Origin: Pinguiococcus pyrenoidosus
Taxonomy: Eukaryota; Sar; Pinguiophyceae; Pinguiochrysidales; Pinguiochrysidaceae
Assembly: GCA_019677205.1 (NCBI GenBank)
Contig: JAAMXY010002159.1
Span: forward strand, 1 to 13,083
Reading direction: 5' to 3'
Length of the DNA stretch: 13,083 nucleotides
The translations under genes and the position numbers were made by a program. The notes below the pieces were generated by a model. That model was not told the DNA's origin. It saw only the letters and a program-made list of their open reading frames with translations, and did no database searches. Shown here one piece after another: positions 7,424-13,083 of the stretch (its first letter is position 1; each line of letters starts with the position of its first letter).

Positions 7424-8895
7424 CTACGGCAGAGGTTCGTCCGCGTTGCCGAGGCGATTCAAGTGTACAAATGCATCGGTGCCGTAGCCTTCCATGGACA
7501 TGATCTGCATGTCACCGCCGAAGTAGCGCGCGTAGCTCCTCGAGATCGGCAAACCGTATCCCAGGCCCGCGAGGGGCGAATGCGTGTCGTGATCGCCCTC
7601 CGCCCCTCCAATCTCCACGAAGCCCTTCTGGACCGCCGGGTCCGCAGTGGTGAACAGGTAGCTCCAGATTCTTCGCATGTGTGACCGGGCGATGCCGCCT
7701 CCCTCGTCGCACACCTTCAGCACCACATCCTCGTTGGCATCACCGTCGGCCACGATGATCCTCACGTCCGGCAGCCGATCCTTGTGCGCATGGAACTCGC
7801 AGGTCGCTCGCATGCTGTTCTTCAGCAGCTCCAGAAGGATGTAGTGAAGATGCGTGGGGACGTACGCGAAGGATCGATCCAGGCAACCGTGAAGCGTCAC
7901 GTCCGGAGCTGCAACCGAGTTGCCGAGGAAGCAAGGTCAGGCACTGCCACTGCGACACCGCGGCATCACTCCCATCGTGGCGACCCAGACGGACCAAAAG
8001 GGAGACGCACCTTCTCCGTACTGCCTTTCACACATGTAGGACGCATCCTCAACAGCGGCCTGGGCAACCTGCGCGGGAGACGTGGCGGTGTTGACGAGGC
8101 CAACGTAGTTGTCCACCGGCGGTTCTCGCAGGGCGATGTACTGCGTCACGACAAGGCAGCGAGTCCTTAGAGCACCGTTCGGCACCGTTCGGCAGCTGCG
8201 AAAGCTGGCTGGGAGGGGCGAAGCAGTATACGGACCTGTCCGATGAGCACGCGAATGCCGATCCGCGACATGTAGAAGCTGTCTAGGAAGTTGTGGATGT
8301 CGCGGTGATCCTCGAAGGCTATTCTCGCTCGCCCGCCCTTGCGACCGAGCTCCTGGCGCAGCTCATAGGCACCCCGTGCCATGGTGAGCAGCGTGGCCGC
8401 GTGCCTCTGGTAGATGTTCTGCAGCACATTGGCGAAGGCCTCCTCCTTCTCGGCGGTGTTGGGCGCTGGGCAGTTGAGCAACTCCTCGAAACTCTGCGCG
8501 TACCAGCGGTGCACGAGGCGCACGCTGTCCATGTCGCGGAGCAGCTGGATGCGCTGCAAGTCCACCACGCGCCGCGCCAGGCGGATTGGCAGCTCGTGGT
8601 GAAGGAACATCGCCACCTGGATCAGCACCTGCTCCGTCGCCGTGTGCGCCTGCGCCACCTCCGGCTCCAAAAAGCCTCGCGCCTTGCCGAGCAAATCGCC
8701 TCTCCCCGTGTCCAGCAGCGTCTTGAGGCTCACGCCGGTCTGCCTCTTCTCGGCGTACTTCGCGCAGGCCTCGTTCACCTTGCTATCGAGGTCGTACACC
8801 AGCTGAGACCCACTGCTCAAACTGGCCAAACTGCGTCTGCCTCTCGAGAAGTCTCTCCAGAATAGACTGGCGCGGAGCGAAGCGCGCCGAAGCAT
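7424..8895 (-). CDS. Mitochondrial pyruvate / branched-chain 2-oxoacid dehydrogenase kinase
   Basis: There are three exons: 8895-8236, 8140-8011 and 7908-7424. The introns are 8235-8141 (95 bp, donor GTCCGT, acceptor ACGCAG) and 8010-7909 (102 bp, donor GTGCGT, acceptor TTGCAG). The joins give IGQ-YIALREPP and RQYGE-APDV in frame, and a 424-residue protein, normal for the family. I start at the ATG at 8895 because it begins a typical mitochondrial presequence (MLRRASLRASLFWRDFSRGRRS). The helical N-domain shows ELPIRLARRV, WYAQSFEELL and the family's RH-x-x-x-x-x-TMA motif (H165). The GHKL ATPase domain has an N-box with E290 and N294 (ELLKNSMRAT), a G1 box DEGGGI (331-336) and a G2 box GLGYGLP (378-384). 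Such kinases phosphorylate the E1-alpha subunit of the matrix dehydrogenase complex and switch it off. The TMA form favours a PDK over a BCKDH kinase, but the two are hard to separate here. The usual C-terminal DW motif is not seen. The gene is divergent from MSH2. Confidence 0.93.
8172..8191. repeat. Duplicated 10-mer inside kinase intron 1
   Basis: Two adjacent perfect copies of GCACCGTTCG lie within the first intron of the dehydrogenase kinase gene, upstream of its 3' splice site on the minus strand. No function can be assigned; it looks like a small intronic slippage duplication. Confidence 0.8.
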
Positions 8896-9037
8896 CTTGG
8901 ATCGATCTGCGGTCCCAGTTCGCGCCGTTCGAATTCGGGCTGACGGCCCAAAACAGCGCCAATTCTTCACCGACTTGAAGGCGAGATTTTAAATTTCTCC
9001 ACCAATTTCCGAAGTCTACGTGCGACATGAGTTTCGC
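8896..9037. promoter_or_regulatory. Compact divergent promoter region, kinase / MSH2
   Basis: Only 142 bp separate the kinase ATG (minus) from the MSH2 ATG (plus), so both core promoters and leaders must share it or overlap the neighbouring gene. It contains an AT-rich island (ATTTTAAATTT, 8986-8996) in otherwise GC-rich DNA, a reasonable candidate for a shared TATA-like element. A TTTCTCCACCAATTTCCGAAG stretch ending near 9014 could also serve as a 3' splice site for an upstream MSH2 leader. The assignment is from position and composition only. Confidence 0.4.
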
Positions 9038-11050
9038 ATGGCAAATGCACCAATGCTGGGCGTCCACATCCCTTTCCGCCCAATCGCGACGACGAATCTC
9101 GGAAGCGAATACCAGAACATCGCGAATGCCGATCCTAAAGCGCTAATTTTGACTTCGGATTTTCGCGCCAAAACCATGGAGGTTTCGGACGCAGCGCTTC
9201 GGGCCCTGGGGGTCATTTCCGGCTCCAGCTCGGCGCCCCGCGCTTCCAAGCCTCTCTCGCAACTGCTGCTGCTGCAAGTGAGCCCGGGCGGCGGCAAGCT
9301 GCTGGATCGGTGGATCCGGCACCCGCTGCACGAGATCTCGCTGGTCCGCTCGCGCCAAGAGCTCGTGAGGTTCTTCGTGGAGGATGCGTGCAATCGCGAC
9401 GGCTTGCGAGGAGATGCTGGAGGGCTCAAGGGCACGCCGGACGTGCTGAAAATCACCGATAAACTGCGGAGTTTGTCGGAAGATCTTGACAGCCCCCGCT
9501 CGCCCTCCCTGAAGGACGCGGTCGACCTCTATCGCTTCTCGCTGCGGCTCAACGGCGTCACGACGCTTCTGCGCGATGCCTTGAACGCCCAGGCGAGCAC
9601 TGGCCGGCATCAGAATGCGGTCCAGACTCTGCGCCAGCGCTTCTTGTCCCCGCTGGAGAAGGCCGCGCGCGAGCTGGCGCGCTTGCAGGCGCTGGTGGAG
9701 GAGGTGGTGGATCCGGCCTCCATGCAGGATGCTCGGCGCTGGACGCGCTTCAAAGTCCAGCCACAGTTTCACCCAGAGCTGCAGCGACTTCAGGGCGCGC
9801 TCGACGCAGCGACAGCGGCGTTGGAAGCGGCCGCGGGGGCCGTGAGAAAGGCGGCCAAGTCGGGCAAGGACAAGCAGGGCAAGGAGCGAATCAAGCTTGA
9901 GAAGACGCCCGTGCGGACCTGGCATCTCCGGGTCACGAAGAAGGACCAGGCGCTACTCAAGAAAGTGGCAGGAGCGAAGACTCTCGCCGTGCAGAGCTCC
10001 GGCGTGCTTTTCACCACGGCTTCGGTGGAACGGGCGACGGCGAAAGTGGATCGGGTGGAGAGCGAGTACCTCGGTGTGCAGAGGCAGGTGGAATACCAGG
10101 CTCTGAAGGTGGCTGCCACCTACTGCGACGTACTGGATGAGGCGGCAGAACTGCTCAGCGAGCTGGACGCCGTGTCCACATTGGCGCACGTCGCCGCGGT
10201 GAATGATTGGACGTGCCCGGAGCTGCTGGAGCTGGAGGATACGGGCGGCAAGTTCTTCTTGGAGGTCGAAGGGCTGAAGCATCCCGGCGTCGCGGCGGTC
10301 CGTGGGGACGAGTTCATCCCCAACGATTTTCGCATGGCCGGCGCCGAGGATCGCCGCGTGTGCGTCATGACGGGGCCCAACTGCGGAGGGAAGTCCACGT
10401 TCATCCGATCGGTCGCCATCGCCGTGCTGCTTGCGCAGATGGGCAGCTTCGTGCCCGCGAAGTCGATGAGGACGACGCTCTTCTCGAGGATCCTGACCAG
10501 GATAGGCGCGTCGGACAATCAGACGAAGGGCCACTCGACGTTCTTCAGCGAGTGCTCCGAGGTGGCGGGCATGCTGGAGGAAGCTGATAGCACCAGCTTG
10601 CTCATCATCGACGAGCTCGGACGGGGTACGGACACATTTGACGGTTTCGGCATCGCATGGGCGGTCTGTAAGCATGTGGGAAAGACCCTCGGCAGCGCTT
10701 GCTTGTTCGCGACGCATTTCCACGAGGTGACGGAGCTTGACAAGGAGAGCGGCGTTGGCGCCTTCAATCAGCACGTAGCTGCCGACACCTCGGGCGACGA
10801 GCTCGTGATGCTCTATGAAGTGCGGGAGGGCTACTGCGACCGATCCTTTGGGTGCCACGTCGCAAAGATGGCAAACTTCCCCGAGGAAATCGTCGTCGAA
10901 GCCGAGCAGCTGACGGAGGAGTTCGAAGCCGTTTCTGGCTTCCGAATATACGACAAAGCACCGCGGAGGAGCAGAGAGACTGCCGAGTTGTTTGACAAGG
11001 AAGCCGAAAATCCAAGCGAGTCTAGAAAGCGACCGAAGGTAGCAGCTTGA
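9038..11050 (+). CDS. MSH2: MSH2, DNA mismatch repair ATPase, lacking N-terminal domains
   Basis: This is a 670-residue intronless frame from the ATG at 9038; a GTG six codons earlier is in frame, and an in-frame TAA at 8990 closes the frame. Homology to MSH2 begins at TMEVSDAALRALGV (about residue 47), which corresponds to the start of the lever domain. Lever and clamp regions follow, then the ABC-type ATPase: Walker A GPNCGGKST (446-454, Cys where Met is usual), signature region TKGHSTFFSE, Walker B LLIIDELGRGT (D525, E526), and ATHFHEV (558-564). The helix-turn-helix dimer region ends near YCDRSFGCHVAKMANFP, and the basic tail RKRPK could be a nuclear signal. The sequence around ASDNQTKGHSTFF and the C-terminal part points to MSH2 rather than MSH4, MSH5 or MSH6. 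MSH2 pairs with MSH6 or MSH3 to find mismatches and uses ATP to signal repair. The mismatch-binding domain I and connector domain II, about 300 residues in well-known MSH2 proteins, are missing. About 45 unrelated residues precede the homology. Confidence 0.93.
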   Translation: MANAPMLGVHIPFRPIATTNLGSEYQNIANADPKALILTSDFRAKTMEVSDAALRALGVISGSSSAPRASKPLSQLLLLQVSPGGGKLLDRWIRHPLHEISLVRSRQELVRFFVEDACNRDGLRGDAGGLKGTPDVLKITDKLRSLSEDLDSPRSPSLKDAVDLYRFSLRLNGVTTLLRDALNAQASTGRHQNAVQTLRQRFLSPLEKAARELARLQALVEEVVDPASMQDARRWTRFKVQPQFHPELQRLQGALDAATAALEAAAGAVRKAAKSGKDKQGKERIKLEKTPVRTWHLRVTKKDQALLKKVAGAKTLAVQSSGVLFTTASVERATAKVDRVESEYLGVQRQVEYQALKVAATYCDVLDEAAELLSELDAVSTLAHVAAVNDWTCPELLELEDTGGKFFLEVEGLKHPGVAAVRGDEFIPNDFRMAGAEDRRVCVMTGPNCGGKSTFIRSVAIAVLLAQMGSFVPAKSMRTTLFSRILTRIGASDNQTKGHSTFFSECSEVAGMLEEADSTSLLIIDELGRGTDTFDGFGIAWAVCKHVGKTLGSACLFATHFHEVTELDKESGVGAFNQHVAADTSGDELVMLYEVREGYCDRSFGCHVAKMANFPEEIVVEAEQLTEEFEAVSGFRIYDKAPRRSRETAELFDKEAENPSESRKRPKVAA

Positions 11051-11364
11051 TCTCTCTTGTCCGGGCCTCCAAGCTTTCCCCAGCGATGCCTGCCCAGGCC
11101 TCTTGTTGAGACGAAGGAAGATCGGCGAAGTGCACGAGCTGCTTTGTATTGTAGCGTCTCTGTATACTCCCAGGTTCTTGAAGAAGAAGAAGACGAAGAA
11201 TGAATTTCAAGAAGCGCTCGCATCCACTGGGAACTCCCTTCAGAGCCACTCGAGTCCATCTGTCCCATCTGCCGCCTCTCCGCTCTTCCGCACCCAACGC
11301 GCCGCATCTGGCAGCCACGTCCGCTCTTCGCATCCTTCTGACTGTCGGAGCGCTGAAGAGCAGG
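11051..11364. other. MSH2 3' flank and QPRT leader
   Basis: This 314-bp stretch separates the MSH2 stop from the ATG at 11365 of QPRT. An in-frame ATG at 11200 would add 55 residues to QPRT, with no motif in the added part. A GAA-rich tract (about 11177-11196) precedes that ATG. I see no canonical AATAAA and no RNA gene. Confidence 0.45.
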
Positions 11365-12652
11365 ATGGCGTCCTTTGGCCGGCTCTCCTTCCTTCGGGCC
11401 CTTGGAGCCCCGTCGGCGATCGTGGGCGCTGCAAGTACGTAGACCTTCGTCATTTCCTGCATCGCCAGCAGCTTCCGTGACGCCAGAAGCTTTGGTTCTT
11501 CTTCTTGCTCCTCTTCATCAGCGCTGGGTAGCTACTGGCAATGGCAGAGCAGCTGTGAGGCCAAGGTCAAGCTGGAGCACGTCCTCCCACCCCACTGGAA
11601 GGCCACGGTGGAGAGCTGGCTCCGCGACGACATGCCCAGCTTCGACGTCGGGGGGCTGGTGGTGGGCGACGTGGAGAAGACTGCGCACCTCTTCGGCAAG
11701 AGCAATGGCATCCTAGCTGGACGGCCCTTCTTCGATGGTAGGGGAGCGCGTGGGAGCGGAGAAGCTGCTGCAAGAGGGCCCTAAATTGGTCGTCCCGCCA
11801 CGAAACAGCGGTGTTCGAGGCCCTGGGCTGCGAGGTGGAGTGGCTGCTGGAGGAGGGGGACGTCGTGGACGCGTCGCAGGGGAAAGTCCACGTGGCCACC
11901 GTCAAGGGGCCTTCGCGGCTGCTGCTGATCGGCGAGCGCACCGCGCTGAACACGCTGGCAAGGGCTAGCGGCGTCGCGACGAAGACTCGCGCGGCGGTGA
12001 CGATTGCTCAGGAAGGCGGGTGGTGAGAGGAATGGATGCCAAGAGAGACGTGGCAGGGCGTCCTGATAGAGCTGATGTGTCGAGGTGCGCTAGGCACGGC
12101 TCGGTGGCGGGCACGAGGAAGACGACGCCGGGTTTCCGCATCGTGGAGAAGTACGCCTTGCTGGTCGGCGGCGGAGCAACGCACCGCCTGGACCTCAGCC
12201 AGATGGTGATGCTGAAGGACAATCACATCTGGAGCGCCGGCAGCATCACAGACGCCGTCAAAGTGGCCCGTTCAGCAGCAGGGTTCTCCGCGAAGGTTAG
12301 CAAGCCTAGGGCAGGCGTCATTCGCAGGAAGGGCTCGGTGACGGCTTCATCATCCTGCCTTCTTTTCTTGTTTCGGCAGATCGAAGTGGAAGCTCGGACG
12401 CTCGAGGAAGGCGTCGAGGCCGCCGAGGCTGGGGCAGACATCGTGATGCTTGACAATTTTGAGCCGGGTGCGTTGAAGGTGGCTGCGAAGGAGCTGAAGA
12501 GGCTCCATCCATCGGTGCTCATCGAGGCCAGCGGTGGGATCACGACGGCAACGATGGGGGACTACTTCAGCGAGCATGTCGACATCATCAGCCAGGGCAA
12601 CCTCACCCAAGGCTATCCCGTCGTAGACTTCAGCTTGAAGATTCAGAAATAG
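11365..12652 (+). CDS. QPRT: Quinolinate phosphoribosyltransferase (QPRT / NadC), five exons
   Basis: This enzyme converts quinolinate and PRPP to nicotinate mononucleotide, CO2 and pyrophosphate in de novo NAD synthesis. The exons are 11365-11434, 11522-11737, 11809-12022, 12094-12295 and 12380-12652. The introns, 11435-11521, 11738-11808, 12023-12093 and 12296-12379, are all GT-AG and 71-87 bp long. Every join restores family sequence: GRPFFD-AVFEALG, QEGGW-HGSVAGT and GFSAK-IEVEAR. The result is 324 residues against about 297 in the human enzyme. Visible active-site motifs are [11 protein letters not shown] (137-147), [10 protein letters not shown] (173-182), GGGATHR (192-198), LKDNH (207-211), EVEAR (236-240), LDNF (258-261) and EASGGI (283-288). 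Exon 1 encodes an extra N-terminus ([23 protein letters not shown]) that could be a mitochondrial leader or signal anchor; the family enzyme is usually cytosolic in animals. An in-frame ATG at 11200 is an alternative start (379 residues). Intron 1 has a strong pyrimidine tract before its CAG. Confidence 0.92.
12296..12379 (+). other. QPRT intron 4, frame-preserving and stop-free
   Basis: This intron is 84 bp, starts GTTAGC and ends TTTCGGCAG after a pyrimidine-rich stretch. Its length is a multiple of three and it contains no stop in the QPRT frame, so a retained copy would insert 28 residues ([13 protein letters not shown] and so on) between the KDNH and EVEA active-site segments. QPRT enzymes in other organisms have no insertion here, which supports removal. 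Confidence 0.8.
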
Positions 12653-12859
12653 ATGCTTCAACAAGGCTTTACTATCCGTCTGATACTATGTCTGAAAAGT
12701 TAGCAGGCCATGCGGACACAAACTACTAGATCTTTCCAAACGATAGCATCATCCGAGCTAGCAACGCTACTAGTAGCAACAGGGTATTCCCACCTTCCCA
12801 GTGGGAAGGGGGTGCCCGTGTATTCGTTTTTTAAGTCAGTCATTCTTCTACTTGTCTAC
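12653..12859. other. Less GC-rich flank between QPRT and the Fanzor-type gene
   Basis: These 207 bp separate two convergent stops. The base composition is visibly less GC-rich than the genes around it, which fits non-coding element DNA or a shared 3' UTR. It contains a 12-bp perfect palindrome GCTACTAGTAGC (12766-12777), two copies of TAGCAAC (12759-12765 and 12774-12780), and a strong hairpin at 12793-12809. Relative to the Fanzor-type gene it is the downstream side, where omega-RNA scaffolds and the element's right end lie in TnpB/Fanzor elements. The exact element boundary cannot be fixed from one copy. Confidence 0.45.
12793..12809. repeat. Hairpin downstream of the Fanzor-type gene
   Basis: The 17-bp inverted repeat CCTTCCCAGTGGGAAGG has 8-bp perfect arms around a single central base; as RNA it would form a stem of about seven pairs with a three-base loop. 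The flanks CACC and GGTG can extend the stem with a small bulge. It lies 51-67 bp past the stop codon of the leftward TnpB/Fanzor-type gene. That is a suitable place for part of an omega-RNA or a transposon end, though a simple 3' UTR hairpin is equally possible. Confidence 0.6.
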
Positions 12860-13083
12860 TCAGCTCGCGCGTTGAAACGGTATGGGCCGCTGCTCTGACC
12901 TCGCCAACGACAAGTAGATCGCCACCATGTTGGCAGCGGCGTTCCGGTCGCGGTGGTGGTATTTGCAGGAGATGCCTCGGCCTTCGCGGTTTCCCGGAAT
13001 CGTGCACGTCGGACACTTTTTGACCGCGTGAAGCGTCTCGTGCACTTCCCGCAACTCCAGGCCGGGCCTCTGCGATGGTGGTG
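12860..13083 (-). CDS. Fanzor / TnpB-family RNA-guided nuclease, C-terminal end (partial)
   Basis: The frame is open from the right window edge to the TGA at 12862-12860; the last 73 residues are seen and the start lies outside. The fragment carries the TnpB-type zinc ribbon, LHAVKKCPTC then C-K-Y-H, so the usual second CxxC pair reads CxxH. It runs directly into the third RuvC motif HHRDRNAAANM, whose Asp is the last catalytic acid of the RuvC site in TnpB, Fanzor and Cas12 relatives. A tail of about 20 residues (VAIYLSLARSEQRPIPFQRA) follows; such a tail with an arginine-proline end is in keeping with eukaryotic Fanzor proteins. In a nuclear genome with introns, Fanzor is the likelier label than bacterial TnpB. 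Known Fanzors cut DNA guided by an omega-RNA made from the 3' side of their own gene. Composition here matches the host. Whether the RuvC Asp and Glu upstream are intact cannot be seen, so activity is unknown. Confidence 0.78.
   Translation of the reverse strand, partial: PPSQRPGLELREVHETLHAVKKCPTCTIPGNREGRGISCKYHHRDRNAAANMVAIYLSLARSEQRPIPFQRAS

Noticed and set aside
8293-8865. Plus-strand frame upstream of MSH2 as a source of its missing N-terminal domains
   Set aside because: It mirrors kinase exon 1 and shows no MutS domain I or II motif.
9038-11050. MSH4 or MSH5 instead of MSH2, given the missing N-terminal domain
   Set aside because: The ATPase signature (ASDNQTKGHSTFF), the FIPND lead-in and the C-terminal MLYEVREGYCDRSFG region follow MSH2, not MSH4/5.
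11375-11716. 113-codon plus frame overlapping QPRT exons 1-2
   Set aside because: It runs through intron 1 and then in the wrong frame of exon 2; the spliced model restores QPRT sequence.
12020-12652. QPRT as a single unspliced 210-codon frame
   Set aside because: It starts inside intron 3 and would keep intron 4, putting 28 foreign residues between active-site segments; the spliced reading fits the family.
12710-12898. 62-codon plus frame with a hydrophobic stretch opposite the Fanzor-type end
   Set aside because: It overlaps the hairpin region and the opposite coding end and shows no recognised motif; probably a chance frame.

Overview
The window is nuclear DNA of a unicellular eukaryote, not a prokaryote. 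The sequence shows eight short GT-AG introns (71-102 bp) that restore reading frame across conserved protein motifs, and mitochondrial-type and signal-type leaders. The protein families are eukaryotic: MSH2, mitochondrial dehydrogenase kinase, human-type QPRT, PPR and Sfi1-like repeats. The DNA is GC-rich and compact, with about eight genes in 13 kb. The PPR protein starts with a signal-peptide-like stretch followed by an Arg/Ser-rich stretch. That suggests, but does not prove, an alga with a complex (secondary) plastid. I cannot name the lineage; the short introns and dense packing argue against a typical dinoflagellate.

Layout: (1) 1-1104, +, the 3' end of a protein with seven exact 29-residue Sfi1-like repeats. 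(2) 1433-4234, +, a 933-residue PPR-type protein, intronless. (3) 5022-4413, -, a three-exon gene for a small, apparently single-pass membrane protein, found only by splicing three frames; it converges on the PPR gene. (4) About 1 kb without a supported gene, carrying tandem repeats. (5) 6039-7310, +, a 423-residue protein with an XPA C-terminal-like segment. (6) 8895-7424, -, a three-exon mitochondrial pyruvate (or branched-chain 2-oxoacid) dehydrogenase kinase. (7) 9038-11050, +, MSH2 that begins at the lever domain and lacks the mismatch-binding and connector domains; its ATG lies only 142 bp from the divergent kinase ATG. (8) 11365 (or 11200)-12652, +, five-exon quinolinate phosphoribosyltransferase. 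(9) 12860-13083, -, the C-terminal end of a TnpB/Fanzor-family RNA-guided nuclease, running off the window, with a less GC-rich, hairpin-bearing flank at its 3' side.

The genes do not form one pathway. Two deal with, or resemble proteins of, DNA repair (MSH2, XPA-like). Two are core metabolism (kinase, QPRT). One is likely organellar RNA processing (PPR), one likely cytoskeletal (Sfi1-like). The mobile-element component is the Fanzor-type end. The most notable items are the Fanzor terminus with its possible omega-RNA/element end, the N-terminally short MSH2, and the cryptic spliced membrane protein.
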